Part shown: piece after piece, positions 33,865 through 46,117 of the stretch | Position numbering within the stretch: the stretch's first letter is position 1 | Layout: the number at the start of each line of letters is the position of its first letter | Source of the DNA: Galerina marginata | Lineage: Eukaryota > Basidiomycota > Agaricomycetes > Agaricales > Galerinaceae | NCBI GenBank assembly: GCA_023014335.1 | Contig: JAECYW010000004.1 | Span: 806,001 to 870,000, forward strand | Direction of reading: 5' to 3' | Length of the DNA: 64,000 nucleotides | Made by a program: the position numbers and the translations under genes | The notes under the pieces: generated by a model | Told to the model about the DNA's origin: nothing | The model's input: the letters and a program-made list of their open reading frames with translations, nothing else | Database searches by the model: none

Positions 33865-35289
33865 ATGCCTGTCACTTTTACCGTCGCTAAGCACGGCGCC
33901 AACTCCGTGCCTGCGCCATATCGGCCTTGGCAAAGCGCGGACCAGCTACTCGCAAGCACATGGGGCCAGAAAGCGCGAACCTTGCGCTCTGCTGAGCTCC
34001 TCCAGAGCTCTCTGATTGACCCTAATTTCTCTGCTATATCTCCAAAGCAGAATGGGTTTGTTGATACAATTGTGGCGGCCTATAACGGGCATCAACACCT
34101 TGTCCTTAGGTTAGGCGGCCATCATGCCCTATTGTTTGGTTCGGACCCAGCTTACCTTTTTACAGGCCGGACGATGTATGGATTGCCATACTAGGGCAAT
34201 TCAACTTCTAGTGAGGCTCTTTTTTATTCGAATTAAATTTATCTGATTTAATTCATGTGAATTATGAAGTGTAAATGCACATGCCGAAGAACTACGCAAT
34301 CATTTTGTCGCGCACGAAGGGAAAAAGAAATTGGTCGTTTACGCTGACGGGACGCGGTATAGTGTTAATTTCGGTGACCTTGCACGCCAGATGGCTGACT
34401 TGATCCACGAGAATGTTGGTTGATCGACTCATGCCAGCTCTCTAATTGTACTCACTTTATTTTCACTAGGTTGTCGATAAAGACCTGAAAGATTGGATTC
34501 TCCCAGATTTCACTACCACCTCACATAACGATACAGTCGTTTGCGCTGTCATGATGATGGCGACGCTCAAGGCGTATGTCGTTTTCTCTCTGCCATAATC
34601 TTCAGATATTAATATTTTGTCAAAGTTATTTTAGCTACGGATTTGGACTCGCCTGCGGGATCCCATCAGTGACGCTGGAGGGAGAAAAAGCCGATTGGGA
34701 GAAGCTCCTCGCGCGGGTGGACAAGCTCAAGTCCTTCGGACCCGAGCCAACGATGTGGGCATCCCTCCTTCGACCTATCCTTAGGCGATTCGTGAGCGCC
34801 TTCGACGGTGAGCCTGACCTCGACTTTTGGGGGAAGGTTTGCCACTTCCATTCTGGCGGCTCTGGGCCGACTTGGCTTTCAGGCTGGATCACCGCATTTT
34901 GTGTGTGGACCAGTAAGGGTCAGTGGCAAGGGCTGCCCTTATCAGGGTCTTTGCAACCCTTGACACAATCAGGATCGTTCAGATTGAACCTCGACGATGC
35001 AACATACGCGATCATTGACTCGTCTCAGGTTCCTCCGGGATATTGCGAGGTTGATGTCGAATTAAATGACAACGGAGAAGTTTTCGAGTGTATGATGGTT
35101 TCCGGTCATTTGGCTGCTCAGGTGGAAGGGGAAAAGAGAGATACCCTCAAACCATTGCCTACTTGGTTCATGTTTATCAAGGAGGAATGTGAGGACCCAG
35201 AGGTTGTGGCGATGAGAAAGTTAAGGGAGGAAATGCCGACGAGATATCCCGCCTTGTATAAACAAGGAAACCTCCCAAATTTAGGATAA
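33865..35289 (+). CDS. DUF4419 domain protein, copy 2
   Basis: Five exons: 33865..34109, 34166..34210, 34270..34414, 34470..34573 and 34635..35289, giving 397 residues. It is very close to copy 1 in both exons and introns, so the duplication is recent. The C-terminus is slightly shorter (RYPALYKQGNLPNLG) and a linker around residue 285 differs (LSGSLQPLTQSGSF against LSESSHTWRPSGSF). All conserved blocks are intact (GIPSVTLEGEKADWEKLLAR, GGSGPTWLSGWITAF). Function unknown. Confidence 0.88.
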
Positions 35290-35603
35290 CTTTACAAGGA
35301 TGACAAAGCTTAGGTACTTGTAGATAAAGCATTGGAAGAAATGTAACAATACCGGAGAACAAGTTCACTCTTAAATAATTGAGACCCTAAATAAATGACT
35401 TCTACATAGTCCACTCGAAGCCGTCCAAATTTAGCGCCGGCTATTTATAGCCCCTGTGTTTCGACTCTTTGATAGTAATACGCCTTTGCGCAACAGGGAT
35501 GGCTTTAATTCCCAGTGTAGCATAAATTAATTGAACGAACCTTAAATCCTATAATTCCATAATTTCATAATGACTGTACATTAAGCAAACCCCCGTATTA
35601 TAC

Positions 35604-36304
35604 CTAGTCAAGCTCATCCAATCCAAATTCTTCATAATCACGGCCCAATAAACCCTCAGAGTAAGGTTCGAGGTCCCCGTCCCTCTCATAAACCTCAAAG
35701 TCGTCATTAAAATCGCGGTCGTAAAGCTCCGCATTAACAGCCCGCTCCAAAAGCTCCAAGGGCTCGACCAGCTCGCGGCAGTCAACCTCGAAATCCTCCA
35801 GAGCGCGTCCATAGACACCACCAGCTTCCAACGCGAACTTTCCGTACTTCCTGTATTTCTTGGCATATTTCTTCATAGTTTTTGCTGTTTTCATTAATTT
35901 CATGAGCGATCCCCTGGGGCTGCGCGCCAAGAGGTCGTGCAGCTCGTCCATGCTGTCCATGTCCCTTGCGGCGAGGCTGGGTGAGCGAGCTTCGATGTCT
36001 TCTCGCAGGACCATCTTCGCCATTTTGAGCGCCATTGGGCCAAACTTTTTCAGGCCGCCCACGAACTTCTTAAGGAGCTTCGTATTGACGTGAACTTTAG
36101 GGACATGAATGTGGATTCGACGACGAGCAAGCTCGTTGGGCTCTCGCCTAAATATTTATTACTATTAGCATCTTGGCTTTCGATCCTCCAAAATGGTAAT
36201 ACTCACGCGTCGATTTCCTGGCTTTGTTCGCCACTGAACGGGACTGCCAAGGCCGGAACCACGAAAAGCAGAGCGACGATGTGCGATGCGGTAATTTGGA
36301 CCAT
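35604..36304 (-). CDS. Small secreted protein with Lys-rich amphipathic core and acidic tail
   Basis: Two exons: 36304..36207 and 36147..35604, giving 213 residues. It starts with a clear signal peptide (MVQITASHIVALLFVVPALA, then VPFSG). After it come dibasic sites (LARRRIHIHV), several Ala-Arg motifs (EARSP, AARDMDS, LARSPRGS), and a strongly cationic helix region around residues 120-145 (KLMKTAKTMKKYAKKYRK). The tail is acidic and Tyr-rich with DR and ER pairs (YDRDFNDD, YERDGD). Agaricomycetes have many such secreted proteins with KEX2-type processing sites, none with a firm function. Cleavage could release a cationic peptide from an acidic partner; this is inference only. Confidence 0.72.
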
Positions 36305-37403
36305 TATTATGTCGTGAAGAGATAGTAGGATAAAATGCGAAAAGCGTGAATGCGGGAGATATGTAATATGTGATCAACACAATATTGCTTTGACTGGTTT
36401 GGGAGGTTGTGGATGAGACCGGCTCAATGTAGACTAGTTTGCGAGGAGAGCGTTTTTATGGGTCCACGAACACAGCGTCAAAATTAACCTGAAAGGTACC
36501 ATCGAACCTCCATGGGTATCGGCGCGTACAGCATGCCACGTCAAGGATCGGCGTTTTGTTTTTAGAGACCTGCCGAACGTTGCGCCGCATTTTACCAAGT
36601 AGGAACAGACGTATCTCCTAGGTCTCTCCATCTAGTTGTGTGCGCCAATCGTGTCAGAATCCGACTTCGTCTCGCCTGATCATGAGCAAGGCATTAATTG
36701 TAAGCCTTAGTTAAGCAGGTTGAATGAACGGTGGCAAAGACACAACCCCAATCCAGTAGGAGAGTTAAACGATGCCTTTGTCCAAACTCAAGTGTCGTTT
36801 GAGGATTTGCGGGTGCGGGTAGACGAAGCTCGTTCTTCCCTGTCAATGCCCAGGTCAAATGACAAGCACGCCATTTCCAGGCCAAAACATCGACCTGAAA
36901 CTTGTACCGGAAGATCCGGGAAGGAAGCGTCCCGGAAACACCATTCTCTCTCCATCTATTTCCGTCATTGAAGCTGTCCACGAAGGTTAATCAGTACATC
37001 CGAGGTCTAGACACAAGATCGTCGACAGAAGGAATTGGAGAAAGCATACCGAGAGTGCTATAGATGTTGTTGAGGTCGGTGTAGGAGAAGGGAGCTAGGC
37101 CTTGTTAGCCAGCCCGACCATGACGGTTAATGACAAAGAATTGTTATCTGTCGGATTCGAATTCAGTACCAGGGATGGATTATCCTTAGGAAGGAACACA
37201 TTCTTCCTAATCTTAGTTCTCTGATATATCATCGAACGCAAGTTACGCGGTGCTGGTAGGCGAGAGGGATTGCTCGAAAATTCGGAGCCAGGAGATTCTT
37301 TCCTAAGATTAGATGGATTACCCGGGTCGATAGAGTACGATAACATTATAGTTTGATACATTTTGCAGATCTCCAGAAAAATGGCTTGTGGAAGAGTGGC
37401 TTG
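36305..37403. other. Intergenic stretch
   Basis: Promoter of the secreted-protein gene and 3' flank of GUP1. A 95-codon frame (36981..36694, minus) has no recognisable features. Confidence 0.35.
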
Positions 37404-39662
37404 TCAGCACCTCCGAACGATTCCTTGCCGAAGCTCTTCCTCTCTGGAAACAAAGAACGACATCAGACAGAAAGGCCATACACGACGAAGAGTTGAAGAC
37501 GCACCGATATTCAAACATCAGCTGCACCCCAATGAAAAGACACGACGAACAGAGAACCATAAATCTAATACCCTCCAATGTCCCAAATAACTGCGAGAAG
37601 AAGAACTTGACGCCGTCAGTACCAACGACGAAGCCGACTAGGTTGGCGGCCATCATCATCAGGATATTCAGCACCCCTCCAATGGCGCAGACGTGTCTGT
37701 ACCATGGGAATTTATCATACTAGATAAGCGACGAAGGTAAATGAGTACACGATAAAGGAAAGCCGGGCGCAGAACTAATAATATACACACCTTCTTCGCT
37801 GGCAAAAAGTAGGTGGCCACCAACTCGGGCACAACGAACAGGCTGACGAGCCAGCCCCACGCTAGCAGGCGGAAAGTGAGATCGTGCCACAGGGCAACGA
37901 ACGAGAACACCAGAACGGTGTTCAACACGACATTCTTCGCGCCGCCCAAAGGGATGTAGATGTACCTGCGCCACAAATCAGATTGACGGACAAGGTAGGA
38001 TAGGAAATGAAGAACATACCGAATGATCCAGAGGTTATAACTCCGGTGCCAGCTTCGCCAGAACCCAAAGGCCGAATAATTGTTCGCCATACAACGGACC
38101 ATGTTCTCAGGCGGGTCTATTCCATCCAACAAAGCCCAGAGGCGAAAGAACCTCCACGGAATCAGGAGCTACACGTATTCTTAGTCGACTAGTGAAAACA
38201 CAAACGAGCAAAAAACATACCTTGAGCCAGACAATGATCAAATTCCAGAATCCAATCATAGCAATTTCCGCGGGAGAGTCGCCCACCCATGCTTTGCGGT
38301 CTTTGATTGCGACCATGTACATGAAGTGCAGTATGTATTCCATGGTCATGTAGCAGCAGATAAAGCGCACGAAATACATGATCTTGGTTCTGTTATCGAT
38401 CAGCAGCGGAGACTTGTGCTGAAGGGGTGATTAGGCAGACTCGACGACTTCTGAGTGTATGAAACGAACCTGCCAGACGAAGTCATTGAAGGTCATGATC
38501 GGCCCAGCGATATAGAGTGGGGAGTATAATACGTAGGCCACGTAGTTCATAGCGGAATATTGTTCTTCGCGGTGGGGAATGCTTGTGCGCTGTTTTTCGG
38601 TTGGCACTGTCAAGTCGGCCTAAGGGGTGGTATGGCACTGATGAGAGGTTTTTCGGAATCGAAAGAGTAAACATACGCACATCTACGCTCTCCAAATTTT
38701 TGCACGACCAATAATAGTCCATGTTGAAAGATATGAGGCGGAGCATTGTCATATTGAACATAACGTGCCATCGGTACACGCCAGAGAATGAATCCTGGAA
38801 GGCAATGGCTTTAGGTAAAAAGTAATGACAGAAAACCTAGGAAAAAGAACACGTACAAGAAAGGATAAACCTGGGAGTATACTACCGAAACGATACCCGT
38901 GATATATCTCAATAGAAAAGAGGATACATGCATTGAAAATCCAGGTCAGGAGTGGCGCCAATCTGCTTGCACGACATGTTTTGGCTATGAGAAAATTTAT
39001 CGCCATGATAGCAACGATCTTGAGAGAGCTAGACCCATGAAGAGCGACAATCATGCCTAAGGACAGGACAACATTTATAGGGAGGAGGCTGAGGTGGTTG
39101 GGAAGTGGAAGGGTGAGGCGCTTCACAATGTACCTTATGAGTAGGTATCCGAATGCAGCTTGGGATAGTAATGGGATGTTGTCGCGAAAGGAGCGGTATT
39201 GTGCATCGCTATTGTCCTGCCTCGATTTAGACACCGACAAAGTGAGTGACGGTTTGAACTCACAACCAGTCGACCATGTATCCAGCCCGGTGAGAGTCTC
39301 GACGCGTAGAATGGGTAATTTTGATGTGTGGCTGCATAAACTTCAGCGTTGGGCGTCAACAACCAAACAACCGGCTCACATTGGCTGAGAGAAACCGGTA
39401 TCCATATCATCGCTGGAATGGCGAACAGCGCTACGAGATAGTAGAACCTGAACTCAAGGCTACCCCAACGAGACGAGGAGCTAGCTTTTCTGACATTTTC
39501 TTTGAATGCAGAGGGTATATGAACTGTCAGACGCGCGATTCCAGTTGCTTTCAGTTGGTGTCTTGGTTGACTAGGTGGCATCTGCAAGGTGGGAGGGTAT
39601 GTTTGGGTATTATCCGATGGGTTGGAAGGCGAGTGTAGTGGCAAAATATTATCATAGCTCAT
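37404..39662 (-). CDS. GUP1: MBOAT family O-acyltransferase GUP1-like
   Basis: Ten exons in phase: 39662..39380, 39331..39264, 39216..38857, 38794..38681, 38619..38470, 38418..38221, 38168..38020, 37965..37791, 37719..37505 and 37443..37404. They encode about 583 residues. Features are [33 protein letters not shown], many membrane helices, [35 protein letters not shown], and [20 protein letters not shown], containing the MBOAT Asn/His signature. Next come the catalytic-His region [17 protein letters not shown] and a C-terminal [16 protein letters not shown]. Yeast Gup1 is an ER enzyme that remodels GPI-anchor lipids by adding a long acyl chain. An alternative start, [10 protein letters not shown] at 39581, is attractive because the first codons of the longer form overlap a repeat fragment. 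Confidence 0.92.
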
Positions 39663-39815
39663 TCCGCTGGGTTTTCGTTGTACAAATGGAAAGCATTGGT
39701 CGACGTTGGGGAAGAGAAAGTCGAGGAAGAAAAGCCCAGCTTGAGCGGATTACCTAACACTACCTCCGTGTTAGGAAGATACTTCCCACGAGTCTTGACC
39801 ACAGTCTTCATTAAT
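39643..39815 (+). pseudogene. 3' fragment of the repeated membrane-protein gene
   Basis: It matches the last exon of the gene ending at 42547 (aatggaaagcattggtcgac, gaagagaaagtcgag and atacttcccacg blocks) but is frameshifted and lacks everything upstream. Its left end overlaps the start of GUP1. Confidence 0.7.
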
Positions 39816-40771
39816 CTTCAACGTTGCAACGTTCAACGTTCAACGACTTTTCCTTTCAACCAACCCACAATCATACAGCGTCGTATTTGCAATTTAAAGT
39901 GGACCACTTGGAACCACCTCTTAGTTCATAATACCATCGGAGGTCATTCAGGTACTTTCGATTTATTCGTGTTCCTCAGGCGAACGCTTGCCGCCAGTCG
40001 CAATATCCATAGACTCGGTAATGGTTCATAGAAAAATCAGGTCAGTACAGAAGCTGGTCTATCTTGTACGGCCGTACTTATTATACTGACTTTCGTACTT
40101 AAGTCTTCCATAATGAAGAGTTGTCGACATCAATGCCGAAGTGACTGCCTGTGAGATAGAAGGCGAGGGCTGAGTGAGATCCTCTTCCATTTATTTCCCA
40201 ACAACGACAACGAAACGAGATTGGCTCTTTTCAGGCCAGAAACTTTTGAGGATATATCTTACAGGTGAGGCTTCCTGACAACTGTTGATACTGCTCCATA
40301 ACCTCCGTCTCCACCACAGACGGTCAAACTCCGCTGTCACTCAAAAAACTAAAGTAATCTCTTGCGGTAACCACCACCATCCCACTCTCAAAAGGATCAA
40401 TGCTAGCTCATGGGTAGCGCTTAAACGCATCCAAAAGCTTCACCACCAATATGTCTGATTTACCCTGGCATCCCAAGATCACACCCTACCGTTTGGCAGT
40501 TCTGGCCACGACGCTAGGTTTGGGGACGGCAAAAGCAATATCAACCCAGATGGGTAGCGTATTCATACCAACCACTTTCGAATGGATAAGTGGGACTGTA
40601 ATATTTTTAATGTGAGCTCCAGCTAGTTTTATATGTGATCATACTGAACAAAAACAATCTACAAAATATAGGCTGTTCATTATCAGTCCCTACGACTCTG
40701 ACGAGGACGCACCGCGGTATTTGTCTTGGTTATTTGAACCAGACTGTATGGACGTAATATGGCATCTGCTT
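39643..40771. repeat. Direct repeat, left copy
   Basis: Contains a membrane-gene 3' fragment, spacer and the 5' end of the intact membrane gene. The same order recurs at 42369-43287 in the same orientation, with indels in the spacer. Confidence 0.75.
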
Positions 40772-42547
40772 GCCATTTTCTTATCTGTACCGCGTCCCAG
40801 ATACCTTTCAAGGGAACGAATTCAGACCATCCCATTTAACACCAGCCGTCCCCCAATTACGATCTACCGCATTCTCGTTTCCTTCTCGGTCCTCGCTTTC
40901 GGTATATTGAAAGCTGCATTCGGTTACCTTGGAGCCTCGACTGCGGCGACATGGACAGATTGGACACTTGGAGTTGTAGCAACGTCGATGTAAGTATGCC
41001 CCAAGTCAAGCCCATCTGTGTCAATCGCGCTGATCAATAGTGGGGCATTATTTCCAGATTTTACTGTCTTGGATTGTACGAAAAGAGTTCTTCGAATCTC
41101 TGGCCATCTTTTTTTTCCGATGACCAACAACGACATCTCTATACTTGTAAGTCTCGCTTCAGAGCATCCACATCTCTATTTAATCGAGTCATTAATCCCC
41201 ACAGGTGGCACCGCAGCATCATATGCAGCGGGCATCGCGCTTTCCTCATCTTGGATCTTGTACTGGAAAAACGCCCTAATGCGCACCTGGCTCGACACAA
41301 CAATCACCTCCAGCAAGCCCGACCCACGTCATCCTATCCTCGACAGAGCATTCTTTATTGCTATGAAATGCTTCCTCCTTGAAGGAACAATTGTCGTGAT
41401 TGCCTTTGGTGTAATGTGCCTTGTTGTCCTCCTCGGATCAGCCGGTATTTCGATCGTCTCATGGGCAGCTACTACCCGCCCAGTTCGTACACGAATTTCT
41501 AGCAATTCTCTCCCGTCGTTCTCGGGGGACCAGCCATCTTTCTTCTCAACTGTCATCCCGAGACGTTATATCACACACAGTAAGTCTCTCCGATCTTTCT
41601 TTGTCCTAGTACTCATCCGCCATTCTATTCTGTCCCTGGGCTAGTCACAACAACTGGTCGAGTCTGCATCCACATCATTGTTCACCTATGTGGGCTCGCT
41701 TGCTGCCTAACGGTGTCTTTCCTTATCACTGGCGTCGTTACGGTCGTTTATGATGCCTTTAAAGTCATCAATAATATTTTCGTTATGATACTATTTGGTA
41801 TGTTAGGTGCCTATATAACCACCATGGCCGGATTGCTGTGGCTCTTTGACTTTATGATTGTCATTTCGATGGTAAATCCTTTGTTTATGTACCGTGATGC
41901 TCGCCAATTTCGTAGCAGCCTTATTTCCCCGTAGAATTATTTCAATGTATTATCTGTCACTAGAAAATCTGAGTAACCCTGCGGACAAAGTTTTGTCATT
42001 TTCCGCGCATTTCAGGAAATCATGGTGCCCAGGACCTACTATCACAATTTCTTGCCCAAAGTTAAGAACCAGAGCTCTTGGCCACTCCGAATTCCACGGC
42101 GTCAAAGATCTGACATCCTTAGATATAGTACATGGTCGTTATGAGTCAAGCCCCCGTTGTTTATTAAGTTCCTTAGGCACTGGTGAAGTTAAGTTGGGAC
42201 TAAGCTGTTAGTCAACGAGGTAAATGCCTGGATGACAATAACTATCTCAATTGACTACAAACCGAATAAAGAAAGCGAAAATTTGTACCTGTCTGGAAGA
42301 AACACCTGCCGTAAATGCCAGGAATGCGGAAACAGGATACGAAATTAATGCTCCAAGGACTTTCTATGGCAATATAGTATCATGGCTCACTCCGCTGGGT
42401 GTTCCTGCTACAAATGGAAAGCATTGGTCGACCGACGGTGGGGAAGAGAAAGTCGAGAAGAAAGGCGACCCTGAATGGATGAGGTCCATGTTGGGAAAAT
42501 ACTTCCCACGTGTCTTAACGAGAGTTACCTCAACGACTTTCCTTTAA
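40451..42547 (+). CDS. Multi-pass membrane protein flanked by its own truncated copies
   Basis: A model with eight exons keeps frame: 40451..40611, 40672..40975, 41041..41146, 41205..41579, 41645..41871, 42016..42127, 42212..42284 and 42322..42547, giving about 527 residues. It starts MSDLPWHPKITPYRLAVLAT. Hydrophobic helices include ITIYRILVSFSVLAFGILKA, TIVVIAFGVMCLVVLLGSAG, IHIIVHLCGLACCLTVSF and FVMILFGMLGAYITTMAGL. A conserved-looking EIMVPRTYYHNFLPK precedes a soluble C-terminus ending in GKYFPRVLTR. The second donor is doubtful: the strongest site (GTAAGT at 40990) would leave the next exon one base out of frame, so a weaker GTAGCA donor at 40976 was used. No named family recognised. 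Confidence 0.6.
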
Positions 42548-43287
42548 GTTTCAGCCAACTCGATTGCTACAGCATTGTATTTGCATTCACATTGGAACCA
42601 CTTCTCAATGTCATCAAAATACATTCAGGTGCTTTCTATCTATTCGTGATCCTTCAGCGACTCGAAGCGCTAACTCCTAAGTGACATCTCTCTTCCGGCT
42701 ATTCCCCCCAAAAAAAGAAACGAGATTCGCCTGAATCTTTGAGGGTGTATCTTACGGGTGAGGCTTCCTGACAACTGCTAATATTGTGCCGTTTCTCCCT
42801 CATAATACATATTCACTAACTAGAAAAAATTGTCGACAGTAAACGGTCAAACTCCGCTGTCACTCGAAACAGAAGTAATCTCTTGCGGTAACCACCACCC
42901 CTCTATCAAAGGATCAATGCTAGTTCATGGGTAGTGCTTAAACGCATCCAAAAGCATCGCCGCCAAATGTCTGATTTACCCTGGCATCCCAAGATCACAC
43001 CCTACCGTTTGGCAGTTCTGGCCACGACGCTATGTTTGGGGACGGCAAAAGCGATATCAACCCAGAGGGGTAGCGTATTCATACCGACTACGTTCGAATG
43101 GATAAGTGGGACTGTAATATTTTTAATGTGAGCTCTGGCCAGTTTTATATGTGAACATACCAAACAAAAACAATCTACAAAATATAGGCTATTCGTTATC
43201 AGTCCTTACGACTCTGACGAGGACGCACCGCGTTATTTGTCTTGGTTGTTTGAACCAGACTGTATGGACGCAATATGGCATCTGCTT
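42369..43287. repeat. Direct repeat, right copy
   Basis: Second copy of the 39643-40771 repeat. It includes the real 3' end of the membrane gene, spacer, and a truncated second 5' end. Confidence 0.75.
42967..43287 (+). pseudogene. 5' fragment of the membrane-protein gene
   Basis: Duplicates exon 1 (MSDLPWHPKITPYRLAVLAT), the first intron, and the first ~30 codons of exon 2 (SPYDSDEDAPRYLSWLF), then breaks off after the codons for IWHLL. The sequence beyond is unrelated. Confidence 0.8.
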
Positions 43288-44462
43288 TACGAGACCTTAT
43301 GTAATAAGGACTCGTCTTACTGGATGAGACGAATTGTTGCCTCCTGCAGTTTCATTACCCGGATTGTGTGGCCCTATTTACGCCTTTCCGGTACTTGAAG
43401 TTCCCGAACCGGCCCTTTTCGATAGTTAGAAGCATAGTCAGTCTCCAGATTCTAATGTAGTGTATTTTTTTTCGAGTCGAATGAAGTATTCTTTTTTTTT
43501 TCGGTGGTCATGGCTTACAACGAAAGTGTTCATAGTAGACTTTTACGGGTACGGGCATGCCCGTTTAACGGTATATGTTTTTTTAAAAAGACATGTAAGT
43601 TATTGAAGATGTACTCTGGTTCTGTTGACCCAGTGGATGCCGGGTCCGTATTCCGAGGTATTCGGTTTCTTTTGTTTTTTGGAGTGACAGAAGTTACCTA
43701 TATGTCCTGATATTCTAGTTCGGATGGATAAAATATGGGAAGGTGTTGAATGATCCATCTTCCGACGTACTTGTCTTCTATTGCGCCTTTCATCTTTAGA
43801 CAGAGATTGATGGATTGACTGACGAGCGACTGTGAAGTGTGTGCCGCCGACGGGAGAGTTTTAATTGGATAAATGACGTAGCTGTCAGCAAAATGGGTTT
43901 GTATACGTCGGCTATGGTTGGGAGTTGATTGTTAGGGGGCCGAATAAGGGAACAATGAATCCTTTTTAAGATGTTCGATGTTATTGTTGATCGGCTTTTG
44001 AGATGGAAGCTCGAGCGATCTATGTCTCTACATTTCTTGACGCCCTTTAGGAAGCGTTGAATAGGTTTGATGCGCTACTTTCTGACGTGTTCTGACGGTA
44101 GATTGTCTCGAGTCATGTTGATTGTCCAGACGTTGTCCTGGTATTCCACTTGTTGACGTATTTTGAAGACTTGATCTCTGACATGCTCTGACGGAAAATT
44201 TTCTAAGTCAAGTCAGGCAGGCAAGGTGTTCTCGGTACATTCAGATTGTTCAAATTAAATTCAATTATTCTAGATGTATAAATGCTGCAAGGGATGAGGT
44301 TGGTGAACATTAGGAAGTTTCCTTTTTTTCGTCGTTTGGTTTGCATCGTCGTCATGAAAAGTGTGTCCTTTGTAAATTTATGACGATGGCTACTAACTAT
44401 TTGGCCGTATAGGAAGGAGTTATGTCAACATAGGGAACAGGCGTTCAGAGCGGGTTCGAAGG
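43288..44462. other. AT-rich spacer at the start of the accessory region
   Basis: About 1.2 kb with long T-runs near 43470-43500 and 43670. No gene recognised. Confidence 0.4.
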
Positions 44463-45477
44463 ATGCTTTGTGCACCTCCCGGAGGCTCGTTTCAGACGTT
44501 CGGCCGTATGGTTTACAACGTCCCAGAACTCCTAGAGTCAATCGCTGAGCAAACCAGTTGGAGAAGTTTGGTTGCCTTAGGGAATTCGAGCAAGTATGCG
44601 CAAGAACTGATGCGAAGGATTGTCCGTCAGAGGATCAAGCATCTTGTTTTGCCGTTCACATTCCACGCCCGTAATGTTGACACGTTTTTCACGTTACTTA
44701 GAGTAACTGAAGGCGCTATCACTGGTTCCCTCGCCTGGTCTGTTATGGCGGCGGTCGAGGAACGATCAGAACCGCGTCCCCTAAATGATCTTAACATTGT
44801 GGTGCCCAAGGGTGGACAGCGACTTTGGTTTTGGATGCGATTCCTCGTGAGCTTGGGATACAGGAGGATTATGTACAGCGAAGCCTCGGGAATTGACAGT
44901 GTGGTCAGTCGGCGAACTCTGTGTTTTGAAACGGACGTAAGTATCTTTTCCCTACTTTGGCAGTGATTTTAATTCGGATTTCTAGGGTTGTTTTATCAAT
45001 GTGACGGAGAGCAAGACATCGTCGATTATTCCTGTTGTCATTTCTTCGCCTTTGACATCTATGATGAATGCTGTCACTTATTGGCGCGTTTATTGCTTCC
45101 TTCCTAGCCTTTTTGCTAGGAGAGTCGCACTTGAAACGATCAACACCCGAGCCACCATAGTGGAAAGAATTGATCTCAATAGACGTGGAATTGCGTTGCA
45201 CACCTTGTCATATATCAACCGGTGGGATGAAGCCTGTGGGGAGTCGTGTCCGGCTATATGGAGAAAAACGAGAGGATTGGCTGGTGTTGGTATAGCTCGA
45301 TGGGGAGGTATGCGAGCTGGGCCGATTTCAGATGAGTCGGATATTCCTTTGCCCATTCAGGAGCTAGGAAATGCGAATCTGAAGTGGAGGATAGGCCGGT
45401 CGTGCGTGAATCGAAAATGCGCTCGCTATAGCTTAATTTGGGAGTCGTACGATAGCTATAGAGATCGACTAAATTAA
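44463..45477 (+). CDS. F-box-like hypothetical protein with Cys-pair motif, plus-strand copy
   Basis: Two exons: 44463..44936 and 44986..45477, with a 49-nt intron in phase, giving 321 residues. The N-terminus (VYNVPELLESIAEQTSWRSL then VALGNSSKYAQELM) resembles an F-box. A middle block GSLAWSVMAA then NDLNIVVPKG recalls the GS-x(n)-DxD pattern of nucleotidyltransferase-like folds, but the second acidic residue is Asn, so activity is doubtful. The C-terminal half has CGESC and a CVNRKC pair separated by GLAGVGIARWGGM, a candidate zinc-binding arrangement. A homologue lies at 50089-51047 on the opposite strand. LCAPPG before the Met of VYNVP is conserved in both, so the start may lie further upstream. 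Confidence 0.7.
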
Positions 45478-46117
45478 ATAGCGATGTTTTCAATTGGTAG
45501 ACTTAGTTCTGATCGGTTTATTGTCAGCAATTATGGTGGAGCCACAGTAATTGTTGAGTCACTCGATATGTAGTCGTTGTCATTTTTCAAATAGATATTA
45601 ATATGGACAGAACTAATAACTTGCGACTAGGAATCAGTACCATAAAATTTAACGTGAGTGGTACTCGTTGGGAGCAGCAGGGTGGAGTTTTAAGCGTGTA
45701 TCGATAGTCTTATGCACGAATTCTATCTGCTTGAGTCCGCGTCGTAGAACTTATTAATTGGGCCTTGTATGTCCGTTCAGTCGACTATATGATGAGTTTT
45801 AGTTTTGATTAATAGTAAATTCAAGTACTGGTAGTTAGTCTATTCAGCAGGTTTGAGTCTATGGCAAGAGTTAATTGAAAATGTTGTACCGGCGCTTATT
45901 TGGGATCGTGTGAAATCCCATTGATGGAAGTACGTCCTAATTGGGCACTCCGTGTCTTCTTCGTTCTGCGTCGTCTTCCCATCGCACGTTGGGTTATATT
46001 TCGCGACTTCTGTGAGTACTTACATTCTCACAGTTTGTGCTAACTAATCATTTGTTCTTCTGTTACTACTCTCATCGGTCGACCTCGATTTCAGCGACAA
46101 ACTTATTCGATCTGGCT
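45478..46117. other. Intergenic stretch
   Basis: AT-rich. Possible 5' non-coding exon and intron of the next small gene (gtgagtactt to ctcacag near 46010-46040). Confidence 0.35.
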
